Of a stretch of 64,000 bases of DNA, positions 38,794 through 48,041 are shown piece by piece (positions within the stretch are counted from its first letter, which is position 1; each line of letters begins with the position of its first letter). The stretch is taken from positions 707,501 to 771,500 of the forward strand of contig NZ_CP070982.1 of the NCBI RefSeq assembly GCF_018417595.1, in the 5' to 3' direction. The stretch is from Pseudomonas entomophila. Its GTDB lineage: Bacteria > Pseudomonadota > Gammaproteobacteria > Pseudomonadales > Pseudomonadaceae. Under the pieces are notes generated by a model that made no database searches, was not told where the DNA came from, and saw only the letters and a list, made by a program, of their open reading frames with translations. The translations under genes were made by a program, and so were the position numbers.

Positions 38794-39690
38794 GTGAAAA
38801 CTCGCTCTGAAGAACTCCAGGTCTTTGTCGCCGTCATCGACTGCGGCTCGATCTCGGCCGCCGCTGAACAGATTGGCCAGACGCCATCGGCCGTCAGCCG
38901 CACCCTGTCGCGCCTGGAAGACAAGCTCGGCACCACGCTGGTCAACCGCACCACCCGGCGCATGGACCTGACCGAAGAAGGGCGGTTCTTCCTCGAACGC
39001 GCACGGCTTATTCTCGAGCAGATCGACGACATGGAAGAGCGCCTGTCGATGCACCGGCAGACACCGTCCGGGCGCCTGCGCATCAACGCCGCGGCGCCGT
39101 TCATGCTGCACGCGATCCTGCCGTGGATCGGCGAGTTTCGTCAGCAGTATCCCGATATCGAGCTGGAGCTGAACACCGACGACCTGATCATCGACCTGTT
39201 GGAGCAAAGCACCGACGTGGCCATCCGCATCGGCGAGCTGGCCGACTCCAGCCTGCATGCCCGCTCGCTGGGCTGCAGCCCGGTGCAGGTGCTTGCCAGC
39301 CCCGAGTACCTGGCGCGAAACGGGACACCGCAGACGGTCGATGACCTCGACGGCCATTGCCTGCTGGGCTTCAGCACCCTCGACTCGCTCAACCAGTGGC
39401 CGCTGCGCCATGCCCTGGGCGACCGCTGGGCGATCCGTCCGCAGTTGCTCGCTTCCAGTGGCGAGACCCTGCGCCAACTGGCCCTGGCTGGCGAAGGCAT
39501 CGTCAGCCTGTCGCACTTCATGACCCACGAGGACATTCGCTCGGGCCGCCTGCAGGTGCTGCTCGCCGAGCACAACAATGGGTATCGCCAGCCGATCCAC
39601 GCGGTGTACTACCGCAACACCCAGCTGGCCCTGCGTATCCAGTGTTTCCTCGACTTCATCCAGAAAAAGCTGGCGGTCTACGCCTGCTAG
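38794..39690 (+). CDS. LysR family transcriptional regulator
   Basis: A 298-residue LysR protein with a winged HTH at about 3-62 (SEELQVFVAVIDCGSISAAAEQIGQ ... SRTLSRLEDKLG) and an effector domain to the end. It resembles the regulators often found next to quinone reductase genes. The GTG at 38794 gives the normal N-terminus KTRSEELQVF; the frame start at 38731 would add 21 residues lying against the REP element. No strong ribosome site is seen. Targets are probably mdaB and the divergent YgiN-like gene. Confidence 0.85.
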   Translation: MKTRSEELQVFVAVIDCGSISAAAEQIGQTPSAVSRTLSRLEDKLGTTLVNRTTRRMDLTEEGRFFLERARLILEQIDDMEERLSMHRQTPSGRLRINAAAPFMLHAILPWIGEFRQQYPDIELELNTDDLIIDLLEQSTDVAIRIGELADSSLHARSLGCSPVQVLASPEYLARNGTPQTVDDLDGHCLLGFSTLDSLNQWPLRHALGDRWAIRPQLLASSGETLRQLALAGEGIVSLSHFMTHEDIRSGRLQVLLAEHNNGYRQPIHAVYYRNTQLALRIQCFLDFIQKKLAVYAC

Positions 39691-39809
39691 CAGTTGCCTG
39701 AACGCGACAGCCCCTATCCTTGGGCGCCGGAATTTTCCTGTGTGAATTGCTTAGTCGAATGCCTTCGGCCTTAATGACTGATCAACAAAAACAACACTAG
39801 GAAGTGCCC

Positions 39810-41477
39810 ATGCGTATCGTCCTGTCCCAGTCGCTGGCCCTCGGGGCCGCGATCCTGAGCTGTTCTTCCGCCTTTGCCGTGACGTTGGAAGGTGGTGCTG
39901 TGGCCGCGCCCGATCAATATGGCGCACAGGTGGCCGCCGATATCCTCAAGAAGGGGGGCAACGCGGTGGACGCCGCGGTCGCCACCGCCTTCACCCTCGC
40001 TGTCACCTACCCCGAGGCCGGCAACATTGGCGGCGGTGGCTTCATGACCTTGTTCGTCGACGGCAAGCCGTATTTCCTCGACTACCGCGAAGTGGCGCCC
40101 AAGGCCGCCACCAAGACCATGTACCTGGATGACAAGGGCGAGGTGATCGAGAACCTGAGCCTGGTCGGCGCCCGCGCCGCCGGTGTGCCGGGCACGGTGA
40201 TGGGCCTGTGGGAGGCGCACCAGAAGTTCGGCAAGCTCAAGTGGAGCGAGCTGCTGACCCCGGCCATCGGCTATGCGCAGAACGGTTTCAAGATCGCCCA
40301 GAAGCAGTACCAGTACCGCGACGACGCCCAGGGCATGTTCAAGACCGCCACCAATTTCAACGACTACTTCGGCAACATGAAGGTCGGTGAACTGTTCAAG
40401 CAACCGGAGCTGGCCAAGACCCTGGAGCGCATCGCCGACCAGGGTGTGAGCGAGTTCTACCAGGGCAAGACCGCCGACCTGCTGGTGGCGCAGATGCAGG
40501 CCGACAAGGGCCTGATCACCAAGGAAGACCTGAAGGACTACAAGGCGGTGTGGCGCAACCCGATCGCCATCGACTGGCGCGGCAACGTGGTCTACACCGC
40601 GCCGCCACCCAGCTCCGGTGGCGTGGCGCTGGCGCAACTGCTGGGCATCAAGGAAGACCGCGCGGCGGACTTCAAGGGCGTCGAGCATAACTCCGCCCAG
40701 TACATCCATCTGCTGGCCGAGATCGAGAAGCGGGTGTTCGCCGACCGTGCCGACTATCTGGGTGACCCGGCGTTCACCAAAGTGCCGGTCGACCAGTTGA
40801 CCGCCAAGGACTACCTGGCCAAGCGTGCGGCACAGGTCAACCCGAAGGCCATCTCCGATACCGACAAGGTCAAGCCGGGGCTGGAGCCGCACCAGACCAC
40901 GCACTTCTCCATCGTCGACAAGCAGGGTAACGCGGTGAGCAACACCTACACCCTCAACCTCGACTACGGCAGTGGCGTGGTGGTGAAGGGCGCGGGTTTC
41001 CTGCTCAACGACGAGATGGATGACTTCAGCGCCAAACCCGGCGCGGCCAATGCGTTCGGCGTGGTGGGCGGCGACGCCAACGCCATCGCTCCGGGCAAGC
41101 GCATGCTGTCGTCGATGAGCCCGAGCCTGGTGACCCGTGACGGCAAGGTGGTGCTGGTGCTGGGCACGCCGGGTGGTTCGCGGATCTTCACCTCGATCTT
41201 CCAGGTGATGAACAACCTGTACGACTACCAGATGCCGCTGGAGAAGGCGGTGGCGGCGCAGCGGGTGCATCACCAGTTGCTGCCCAAGGACACGATCTAC
41301 TTCGACAGCTATGCGCCGCTGACCGGGCAGGTGGCCGACGACTTGAAGAAGATGGGCTATGTGCTGGAAGACCAGGGCTGGGAGATGGGCGATATCCAGG
41401 CGATCCGGGTGACCGGGGAGAAGCTGGAAACCGCGTCCGACCCGCGTGGGCGTGGGGTGGGGATGATCGTCAAGTAA
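39810..41477 (+). CDS. ggt: Gamma-glutamyltransferase
   Basis: A periplasmic enzyme that cleaves glutathione and transfers gamma-glutamyl groups. The 555-residue precursor has a Sec signal (cut after AFA, about 23). It is cut again autocatalytically before Thr363 in HQTTHFSIVD, giving large and small subunits; the same TTH motif is the E. coli nucleophile. Also seen are YREVAPKAATK and PPPSSGGVALAQLL, and in the small subunit NDEMDDFS and SSMSPSLV. The ATG at 39810 has an AGGAAG site. A REP pair follows, then a convergent chemoreceptor gene. Confidence 0.94.
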   Translation: MRIVLSQSLALGAAILSCSSAFAVTLEGGAVAAPDQYGAQVAADILKKGGNAVDAAVATAFTLAVTYPEAGNIGGGGFMTLFVDGKPYFLDYREVAPKAATKTMYLDDKGEVIENLSLVGARAAGVPGTVMGLWEAHQKFGKLKWSELLTPAIGYAQNGFKIAQKQYQYRDDAQGMFKTATNFNDYFGNMKVGELFKQPELAKTLERIADQGVSEFYQGKTADLLVAQMQADKGLITKEDLKDYKAVWRNPIAIDWRGNVVYTAPPPSSGGVALAQLLGIKEDRAADFKGVEHNSAQYIHLLAEIEKRVFADRADYLGDPAFTKVPVDQLTAKDYLAKRAAQVNPKAISDTDKVKPGLEPHQTTHFSIVDKQGNAVSNTYTLNLDYGSGVVVKGAGFLLNDEMDDFSAKPGAANAFGVVGGDANAIAPGKRMLSSMSPSLVTRDGKVVLVLGTPGGSRIFTSIFQVMNNLYDYQMPLEKAVAAQRVHHQLLPKDTIYFDSYAPLTGQVADDLKKMGYVLEDQGWEMGDIQAIRVTGEKLETASDPRGRGVGMIVK

Positions 41478-41502
41478 CGCTTTATCGACTGCACTGACGT
41501 AA

Positions 41503-41581
41503 TCGCGGGTAAACCCGCTCCCACAGGTATCCCGCTGACCCGAAAGCAGCGGTGAACCTGTGGGAGCGGGTTTACCCGCGA
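41503..41581. repeat. REP palindrome pair, family B
   Basis: Arms TCGCGGGTAAACCCGCTCCC and GGGAGCGGGTTTACCCGCGA, between the convergent ggt and chemoreceptor genes. The sequence differs from family A; the other copy is at 57103. Confidence 0.9.
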
Positions 41582-41594
41582 ATGGCCTTGAGGA

Positions 41595-43514
41595 TCAGAC
41601 GCGGAACTGGCTGACCAACGTCTGCAGGTGACCACCCAGGCGCGCCAGCTCGACGCTGGAGGCGGCGGTCTCGTCGCTGGCCGCGGCGGTCTGCTCGGAC
41701 ACATCGCGCACGTTCAGGATGCTGCGGCTGATCTCCTCGGCCACGGCGCTCTGCTGCTCGGCGGCGGCGGCGATCTGCTGGTTCATCGACTGGATGTTCG
41801 ACACCGTGCGGGTGATGTTCTCCAGCGAACCACCGGCCTTGCGTGCCAGCTCGACGCTGCTGTCGGTCAGGCTGCGGCTGCCGTTCATGACTTCGGCGAC
41901 CTGCTGGGTGCCGTTCTGCAGGCTGGCGATCAAACCTTCGATCTCTTCGGTGGACTGCTGGGTGCGCTGGGCCAGGCCCCGCACTTCGTCGGCGACCACG
42001 GCGAAGCCACGGCCGGCTTCACCGGCACGGGCCGCTTCGATGGCGGCGTTGAGCGCCAGCAGGTTGGTCTGCTCGGCCACCGACTTGATCACGTCCATCA
42101 CGCTGCCGATCTTCTGGCTTTCCTGCTGCAGCAGGGTCATGGCTTCGGTGGAACGGTGCACTTCACGGGCCAGGCGTTCGATCTGGCTGATCGCCTCGCT
42201 GACCACCTTGTCGCCGGTGCGGGCTTCGTCGTCGGCGTTGGTGGCGGCGTGGGAGGCCTGCTCGGCGTTGCGCGCGACTTCCTGCACGGTGGCGGCCATC
42301 TCGTGCATGGCGGTGGCCACCTGGTCGGTTTCGACTTTCTGGCTGTTGGCGCCGGCGCTGGTCTGTTCGGTCACCGCCGACAGTTCTTCGGCGGCGCTGG
42401 CGATCTGGGTGACGCCGTCGCGGATGCCGGTGATCAGGTCACGCAAGGTGGTGCCCATGCGCGCGATGCCTTCCTGCAAGGCGCCCAGCTCGTCGCGGCG
42501 GGTGACGCGCAGGTTCTGGGTGAGGTCGCCGCTGGCGATCTTGTTCACCACGTCCATGGTCTCGCGCAGCGGGCGGGTGATCTGGCGGGTGATGATGAAG
42601 GCCGCGAGAATGCCGACCAACAGCGCCAGCAGGGTGGCGGTGGTCTGCAGGCTGCGGGCCTGGACGCTTTCGTCGTCGCGGCGCTCGATCTGGATCTTGT
42701 ACAGCTCGTCGCTGCGCTTGACGATGTCGGCGCCCTGCACGGTCATTTCGGCGCGGGCCACACCAATGGCGGCGGTGGCGTCGCGGAACTGGCGCACGGC
42801 GTCGCGGTAGGCGAGCACGGCACTCTCGAACTGCTGGATGCGCGAGGCTTCGCCTGGCAGCTGGCGCTTGAGGCTGTCGATCTCGGCCAGGGCGCTCTCC
42901 AGCTGGCGCACGGCGGCCTGCTCGGTTTCAGTGGTGAGGTCGGCGATGTAGCTGCGCACGTCCAGGCGCACCTGCACCAGCTGCTGCTTGGCCTTGCTGA
43001 TCAGCAGGTACTGGGCCAGGCGGCTGGCATCGCTTTCGGAACTGGACAGCACGGCGGCGCTGATGGCCTCGATCGCCTCGTTGGCGCGGGCGGCGGCCTG
43101 GTTCATCGCATCGCGGGCGGTGAGGGTGGTCTTGTAGCCCTGGCGCATCTTCTCCAGCGAAACCCGGTATTCACTGATGCTCTGGCCCTGCTCGCGCAGC
43201 AGCTTGAGGTTCTCGGGGCTCTTGAAGGTGTTGACCAGGTGCTGCTGCTGGCTGCCGAAGGCGTCGAGCTTGGCCTGGACGTTGGCGGCCGAGGCGTCGT
43301 CGCCGTTGGTCAGCATCCATTGCAGGCGCGCCACGCGCAGGTTGGTCAGGTCACTGTTGAGCTGGGTGATGTCGCTCATCCAGTTGCTGCGGTCGATAAG
43401 GCTGCCCAGGCTGTTCCAGCCGGTCAGGGCCAGCAGGCCGGTCAGTACGAGGACCAGGCCGAAGCCCAGGCCGAGTTTGAGGTTGACGCTGATGTTGGCG
43501 AACCAGCTGTTCAT
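41595..43514 (-). CDS. mcpS: Methyl-accepting chemotaxis protein with HBM domain, McpS type
   Basis: A 639-residue inner-membrane chemoreceptor. It has a first membrane helix at about 11-32, a large all-helical periplasmic HBM ligand domain at about 35-285 and a second helix at about 290-310. A HAMP linker and a cytoplasmic signalling domain follow, whose hairpin tip reads [20 protein letters not shown]. The opening [20 protein letters not shown] and the overall pattern match McpS of P. putida KT2440, which senses TCA-cycle intermediates. The same ligands are likely here but not proven. It signals through CheW and CheA encoded elsewhere. Confidence 0.88.
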   Translation of the reverse strand: MNSWFANISVNLKLGLGFGLVLVLTGLLALTGWNSLGSLIDRSNWMSDITQLNSDLTNLRVARLQWMLTNGDDASAANVQAKLDAFGSQQQHLVNTFKSPENLKLLREQGQSISEYRVSLEKMRQGYKTTLTARDAMNQAAARANEAIEAISAAVLSSSESDASRLAQYLLISKAKQQLVQVRLDVRSYIADLTTETEQAAVRQLESALAEIDSLKRQLPGEASRIQQFESAVLAYRDAVRQFRDATAAIGVARAEMTVQGADIVKRSDELYKIQIERRDDESVQARSLQTTATLLALLVGILAAFIITRQITRPLRETMDVVNKIASGDLTQNLRVTRRDELGALQEGIARMGTTLRDLITGIRDGVTQIASAAEELSAVTEQTSAGANSQKVETDQVATAMHEMAATVQEVARNAEQASHAATNADDEARTGDKVVSEAISQIERLAREVHRSTEAMTLLQQESQKIGSVMDVIKSVAEQTNLLALNAAIEAARAGEAGRGFAVVADEVRGLAQRTQQSTEEIEGLIASLQNGTQQVAEVMNGSRSLTDSSVELARKAGGSLENITRTVSNIQSMNQQIAAAAEQQSAVAEEISRSILNVRDVSEQTAAASDETAASSVELARLGGHLQTLVSQFRV

Positions 43515-43707
43515 GCACGCTCTCCCAGAAAATGATGTCGCTCACTTGATCTCAATCGCTGGGCGTTGTTCTTGTGGGGAGCCCTGCTGATTCGTGCAGG
43601 GGTTATCGGCAAGGCGGGGCGAAGCTGAAACGCTTTTTCAGGCTATTTGTAACTGGTTGAAAACGTTTGCTTTTTGCATGTCGCAAGGGGCTGCCTTGCC
43701 GCCCGTT

Positions 43708-43723
43708 CGCCGGTAAACCGGCG
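43708..43723. repeat. REP-like half palindrome
   Basis: CGCCGGTAAACCGGCG followed by CCTACAGGG, a single REP-type hairpin in the divergent region between the chemoreceptor and helicase genes. Confidence 0.65.
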
Positions 43724-43797
43724 CCTACAGGGCCTTTGGATGGCGGTGGGGCTGGGGTAAACTTGCCGCCTTCGCTGAACCCCCTGACGGTATTGCC

Positions 43798-45129
43798 ATG
43801 AATTTCGCCAAACTCGGCCTGATCGAACCGCTGCTGCGCACCCTGCAGACGCTGGACTACACCACTCCGACCCCGGTCCAGGCCCAGGCCATTCCTGCCG
43901 TGCTCGCCGGCCGCGACCTGATGGCCGCGGCCCAGACCGGCACTGGCAAGACCGCGGGCTTCGCCCTGCCGGTGTTGCAGCGCCTGGCCCTGGAGGGCGA
44001 GAAGGTCGCCGCCAACTCGGTGCGCGCGCTGGTGCTGGTGCCGACCCGGGAGCTGGCCGAGCAGGTCCACGCCAACGTACGCGAGTACGCCGAGAACCTG
44101 CCGCTGTCCACCTATGCGGTGTATGGCGGGGTCAGCATCAACCCGCAGATGATGCGCCTGCGCCGTGGCGTAGACCTGCTGGTGGCCACTCCGGGGCGCC
44201 TGCTCGACCTGTTCCGCCAGAACGCCATCAAGTTCGGCCAGGTGCAGACCCTGGTGCTCGACGAAGCCGACCGCATGCTCGACCTGGGCTTCGCCGAAGA
44301 GCTGCAGGTGGTGTACGCGGCGCTGCCGCGCAAGCGCCAGACGCTGCTGTTCTCCGCCACGTTCTCCGACCAGATCCGCATGCTCGCGGGCCTGGCGCTC
44401 AACGATCCGCTGAGCATCGAGGTCAGCCCGCGCAACGCTGCCGCCAACACGGTCAAGCAGTGGCTGGTGCCGGTGGACAAGAAGCGCAAGGCCGACCTGT
44501 TCTGCCACCTGCTGCGCAAGCAGCGCTGGAAGCAGGTGCTGGTGTTCGCCAAGACCCGCAACGGTGTGGACCAACTGGTCGAGCGGCTGCTCGCCGAAGG
44601 CGTCAACGCCGACGGCATCCACGGTGACCGCCCCCAGGCGACCCGCCAGCGTGCGCTGGACAGCTTCAAGGCCCGCGAGGTCCAGGTGCTGGTGGCCACC
44701 GATGTTGCCGCCCGTGGCCTGGACATCGACGACCTGCCGCTGGTGGTCAACCTCGACCTGCCGATCGTCGCCGAGGACTATGTGCACCGCATCGGCCGCA
44801 CCGGGCGCGCGGGCAACAAGGGCGAGGCGATTTCGCTGGTGTGCGCTGACGAAGTGCAATTGCTGGCGTCGATCGAGACGCTGATCCGCCAGGTCCTGCC
44901 GCGCCACGAAGAGCCGGACTTCATCCCCGATCACCGGGTGCCGGTGACCGATGCCAGTGGCCAGGTGCTGAAAAAGCCGAAGAAGCCCAAGAAACCGAAG
45001 GAGAACAGCGCCAAGCGTGGCCTGGGGCGCTGGATGGACAGCGCCGAGTCGGGCGCGTCGGCGCCGTCGGTCAAGGCGGTGCGCAAGGTCCCGAGCTTCG
45101 GTGGCAAACCGCGCAAGCCCAAGCCGTGA
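43798..45129 (+). CDS. DEAD-box RNA helicase, RhlE-like
   Basis: An ATP-dependent RNA helicase acting in RNA decay or ribosome assembly. The 443-residue protein shows all the DEAD-box motifs in order: the Q motif at its start (FAKLGLIEPLLRTL ... PTPVQAQAIP), AQTGTGKT (motif I), PTREL, TPGR, DEAD, SAT, ARGLDID and HRIGRTGR. After about residue 385 comes a Lys/Pro-rich basic tail (KKPKKPKKPKE), typical for RNA-binding extensions. ATG 43798. Which of several paralogues it is cannot be told from sequence alone. Confidence 0.92.
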   Translation: MNFAKLGLIEPLLRTLQTLDYTTPTPVQAQAIPAVLAGRDLMAAAQTGTGKTAGFALPVLQRLALEGEKVAANSVRALVLVPTRELAEQVHANVREYAENLPLSTYAVYGGVSINPQMMRLRRGVDLLVATPGRLLDLFRQNAIKFGQVQTLVLDEADRMLDLGFAEELQVVYAALPRKRQTLLFSATFSDQIRMLAGLALNDPLSIEVSPRNAAANTVKQWLVPVDKKRKADLFCHLLRKQRWKQVLVFAKTRNGVDQLVERLLAEGVNADGIHGDRPQATRQRALDSFKAREVQVLVATDVAARGLDIDDLPLVVNLDLPIVAEDYVHRIGRTGRAGNKGEAISLVCADEVQLLASIETLIRQVLPRHEEPDFIPDHRVPVTDASGQVLKKPKKPKKPKENSAKRGLGRWMDSAESGASAPSVKAVRKVPSFGGKPRKPKP

Positions 45130-45151
45130 GGTAGGTGAAGCCCTGCGCGAT

Positions 45152-45186
45152 CCCTGTAGGAGCGGCACAAGGCCGCTCCTACAGGG
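45152..45186. terminator. REP-type hairpin between convergent genes
   Basis: CCCTGTAGGAGCGGC and GCCGCTCCTACAGGG, 15-bp perfect arms with a 5-base loop, between the helicase and flavoprotein stops. There is no T-run. It probably ends or protects transcripts from both sides. Confidence 0.65.
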
Positions 45187-45203
45187 GCAGGCGTAGATCC
45201 CAT

Positions 45204-46445
45204 TCAGGTGCGCGATAAGAGCCAGTTTGCTGCTGCCTGGCCAGCCCTGAGTCCACTGGCAAAGCACGCTGTCAACAGGTACCCCCCTGTCGGCGCCTCC
45301 CAGTCCAGCATTTCCCCCGCGCAGAACACGCCCGGCAGCTTCGCCACCATCAAGCCCTCATCCAACCCTTCGAAACGCACCCCGCCAGCACTGCTGATCG
45401 CCTCGTCCAGCGGCCGCGTGCGCACCAGGGTGATCGGCAGTGCCTTGATCGCCGCCGCCAACCGCTCAGGGTCGGCAAAGATTGCCTGGTCCGTGAGTTC
45501 ACGCAGCAACGCCGCCTTCACCCCATCGATCCCCAACTGACCGTGCAGATGCTTGGCCATCGACCGCGAGCCACGAGGCTTGGCCAGGGCCTGGGCGATC
45601 TTGTCCACAGGCCGGTCCGGCAGCAGGTCGAGCAGTAGCGTGCCATGCCCGTCACGGGTGATCGCGTCACGCACGGCAGCCGACCAGGCATACACCAGGC
45701 TGCCTTCCACCCCTTGCGCGGTGAGGATGAACTCGCCCTTGCGCGGCGCCATGCCGGGCACGCTCAGGGCGATGTTCTTCAGCGGTGCGCCGGCGAACTT
45801 GTCCTTGAGCAACGCACTCCAGCCTTCGACCTCGAAGCCGCAGTTGCTTGCCTGCAACGGCGAGATATCCACACCCCGTCCGCCTAGCAGGTTTGTCCAA
45901 GCGCCGTCGGAGCCCAGGCGCGCCCAGCTGCCGCCCCCCAAGGCGAGGACAACGGCATCGGCGTGCATCGCCAGCTCGCCCTGTGGATAAGCGATCCGCA
46001 AGCTGCCATCGGCGTTCCAGCCCAGCCAGCGGTGGCGGGTGTGGATAACCACCCCGGCGTCGCGCAGGCGCTTGAGCCAGGCGCGCAGCAGGGGCGCGGC
46101 TTTCATGTCGCGGGGGAACACCCGGCCCGAGGTGCCGACGAAGGTTTCGATACCCAGGTCATGAATCCACTGACGCAGGGCATCGGCGTCGAAGTCGCGC
46201 AGCAGGGCGTCGATCGCGTCGCGCCGTTCGGCGTAGCGGCCTATGAACGCCGGGTAGGGCTCGGAATGGGTGATGTTCATGCCGCCCACGCCCGCCAGCA
46301 GGAACTTGCGGCCCACCGACGGCATGGCGTCGAACACCTGTACCGCCACGCCACGCCGGGCCAGCGCCTCGGCGGCCATCAGGCCGGCGGGGCCGCCGCC
46401 GATCACGGCGACTGAGGGGTGGGAGGCGGTACGGGGATCGGTCAT
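45204..46445 (-). CDS. BaiN/HI0933-family FAD flavoprotein
   Basis: A 413-residue predicted oxidoreductase. The N-terminal dinucleotide motif VIGGGPAGLMAAEALARRG binds FAD. The family stretches KFLLAGVGGMNITHSE, GTSGRVFPRDMKA and, at the end, GVFCAGEMLDWEAPTGGYLL are all present. The natural substrate of this widespread family is not firmly known. The ATG at 46445 is preferred over 46478, as it begins just before the beta strand of the FAD fold. Two TTATCCACA sequences lie inside the gene. Confidence 0.88.
   Translation of the reverse strand: MTDPRTASHPSVAVIGGGPAGLMAAEALARRGVAVQVFDAMPSVGRKFLLAGVGGMNITHSEPYPAFIGRYAERRDAIDALLRDFDADALRQWIHDLGIETFVGTSGRVFPRDMKAAPLLRAWLKRLRDAGVVIHTRHRWLGWNADGSLRIAYPQGELAMHADAVVLALGGGSWARLGSDGAWTNLLGGRGVDISPLQASNCGFEVEGWSALLKDKFAGAPLKNIALSVPGMAPRKGEFILTAQGVEGSLVYAWSAAVRDAITRDGHGTLLLDLLPDRPVDKIAQALAKPRGSRSMAKHLHGQLGIDGVKAALLRELTDQAIFADPERLAAAIKALPITLVRTRPLDEAISSAGGVRFEGLDEGLMVAKLPGVFCAGEMLDWEAPTGGYLLTACFASGLRAGQAAANWLLSRT
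45982..45990 (-). promoter_or_regulatory. DnaA-box consensus (reverse)
   Basis: TGTGGATAA, the reverse complement of TTATCCACA, inside the flavoprotein gene. It is one of three perfect boxes within about 600 bases. A role in DnaA binding is inferred. Confidence 0.4.
46040..46048 (-). promoter_or_regulatory. DnaA-box consensus (reverse)
   Basis: A second perfect TGTGGATAA, 58 bases from the first, also in the flavoprotein gene. Confidence 0.4.
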
Positions 46446-46572
46446 GGCGGGCGACAGGCTGTGGAAAAGAGCGCGCATTCTACCCCAGCAGCCCTGGATG
46501 AGACACTGCTCAAAAAACGATCAACTGCTTGCAAGTCAGGTGGTTAAAGGGCTGGACGGGTTTTCCCGCAGG

Positions 46573-46581
46573 TTATCCACA
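46573..46581 (+). promoter_or_regulatory. DnaA-box consensus (forward), intergenic
   Basis: TTATCCACA in the region between the flavoprotein start and the HDAC-family stop. It is the only one of the three outside a gene. Confidence 0.45.
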
Positions 46582-46594
46582 GGCGGTTCCACAG

Positions 46595-47509
46595 TCATTG
46601 TGAACAACCGATGACCCGTGCCGCGCTGTGGTGGAGGATGCCGTGGCGCCGGGCCAGGGCCACACGATCCTTGCTGTAGCCGCCACCGATCACCCCGACC
46701 ACCGGGATGTCGCGGCCCAGGCATTGGCGCAGTACCAACTCGTCGCGGGCGGCCAGGCCTTCATCGGTCAGTTGCAGGTAGCCCAGGGCATCGTCCTTGT
46801 GCACATCGACGCCGGCGTCGTACAGCACCAGGTCTGGCTGGTACAGCGGCAGCAGGTAGTTCAGCGCATCGTCCACCACCTTGAGGTAGGCGTCGTCATG
46901 CATGCCCCTTGGCAGGGGAATGTCCCAGTCGCTCTGGGCCTTGCGCGCCGGGAAGTTCTGCTCGCAGTGCAGCGACACGGTGATCGCCTCGGGGGTGTCC
47001 TGGAGGATGCGCGCGGTGCCGTCGCCCTGGTGCACGTCGCAGTCGAAGATCAGTACCCGGTGCACGCAGCCGGCCGCCAGCAGGTAGCGGCTGATCACCG
47101 CCAGGTCGTTGAAGATGCAGAAGCCGGCCGGGTGGTCGTAGTGGGCATGGTGGGTGCCACCGGCCAGGTGGCAGGCGATGCCGTGCCGCAGCGCCATCTC
47201 GGCGGTGAGCAGCGAACCGCCGACCGCGCGCACGGTGCGCCGGGCCAGGGCTTCGCTCCAGGGCAGGCCGAGGCGGCGCTGGTCTTCCCGTGACAGCTCG
47301 CCGTTCATGTAGCGCTCGATGTAGTCGCGGTCGTGGGCCAGGGCGAGGATGTCGTTGGGGCAGATCTCCGGGCGCAGCAGCGCCTGGTCGGTGGTCAGCC
47401 CGCTGTCGACCAGGTGGTCGCGCAACAGGCGGAACTTGTCCATCGGGAAGCGGTGGTCCGCTGGGAACTCGGGGCTGTAGTCGTCGTGGTAGATCAGTGG
47501 CAGCGGCAT
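46595..47509 (-). CDS. Histone-deacetylase family protein
   Basis: A 304-residue zinc-dependent deacetylase of the HDAC/acetoin-utilisation superfamily. It has the His pair in GGTHHAHYDHPAGFCIFND, zinc ligands in IFDCDVHQGDGT, and the later Asp in LVLYDAGVDVHKDD. In bacteria such enzymes act on acetylated proteins, polyamines or small amides; the substrate here is unknown. ATG 47509. It is divergent from an EamA-type transporter gene. Confidence 0.9.
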   Translation of the reverse strand: MPLPLIYHDDYSPEFPADHRFPMDKFRLLRDHLVDSGLTTDQALLRPEICPNDILALAHDRDYIERYMNGELSREDQRRLGLPWSEALARRTVRAVGGSLLTAEMALRHGIACHLAGGTHHAHYDHPAGFCIFNDLAVISRYLLAAGCVHRVLIFDCDVHQGDGTARILQDTPEAITVSLHCEQNFPARKAQSDWDIPLPRGMHDDAYLKVVDDALNYLLPLYQPDLVLYDAGVDVHKDDALGYLQLTDEGLAARDELVLRQCLGRDIPVVGVIGGGYSKDRVALARRHGILHHSAARVIGCSQ

Positions 47510-47602
47510 GGGGGTGTCGTGGTCGGGGCCAGTGCTGATCTTGCCAGCAGTGCCGGGCGGGGCGCTATCCTGTTGCGCATCGCAATCGACATGGGGAAGG
47601 GC

Positions 47603-48040
47603 ATGGGTAACGGTCTGCTGTCGTCCTGGACATTCTGGGCCCTCCTGTCGGCGCTGTTCGCGGCGCTGACGGCGATCTTCGCCAAGGTCGGGGTGGCCGG
47701 CATCAACTCCGACTTCGCCACCTTGCTGCGCACGGTGGTCGTGCTGGTGAGCCTGGCGCTGATCCTCTACGCCACCGGGCAGTACCAGGCGCTGGGCTCG
47801 ATCTCGCCGCGCAGCTACCTGTTCCTGGTGCTCTCGGGCCTGGCCACCGGGGCGTCGTGGATCTGCTACTTCCGCGCCTTGCAGCTGGGCCAGGCCTCGC
47901 AGGTGGCGCCTGTGGACAAGTTGAGCGTGGTCCTGGTGGCGGTGCTGGGGGTGACCTTGCTGGGTGAGCGGCTCGACCTGCGCCAGTGGGCCGGCATCAG
48001 CCTGATCACGATCGGTGTGGTGATGCTGGCCTGGCGTTAA
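47603..48040 (+). CDS. EamA-domain half-size transporter
   Basis: A 145-residue membrane protein with about five helices that matches a single EamA unit; normal DMT exporters have two units and about ten helices. The segment GLATGASWICYFRALQLGQASQVAPVDKLS is typical. It would have to dimerise. The start is ATG 47603 (GGGGAAGG just upstream) or ATG 47591; a long upstream extension of the frame is antisense to the HDAC gene. It ends one base before the convergent phosphatase gene. Confidence 0.82.
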   Translation: MGNGLLSSWTFWALLSALFAALTAIFAKVGVAGINSDFATLLRTVVVLVSLALILYATGQYQALGSISPRSYLFLVLSGLATGASWICYFRALQLGQASQVAPVDKLSVVLVAVLGVTLLGERLDLRQWAGISLITIGVVMLAWR

Positions 48041-48041
48041 T

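Noticed and set aside
41628..43535. A 635-codon plus-strand frame
   Set aside because: It is antisense to the chemoreceptor gene; Gly/His/Leu-rich and without a recognisable domain.
43603..45267. A 554-codon minus-strand frame
   Set aside because: It is antisense to the DEAD-box helicase, all of whose motifs are intact.
45982..46581. Replication origin
   Set aside because: Only three boxes, two inside a gene, no AT-rich unwinding region and none of the usual oriC neighbours.
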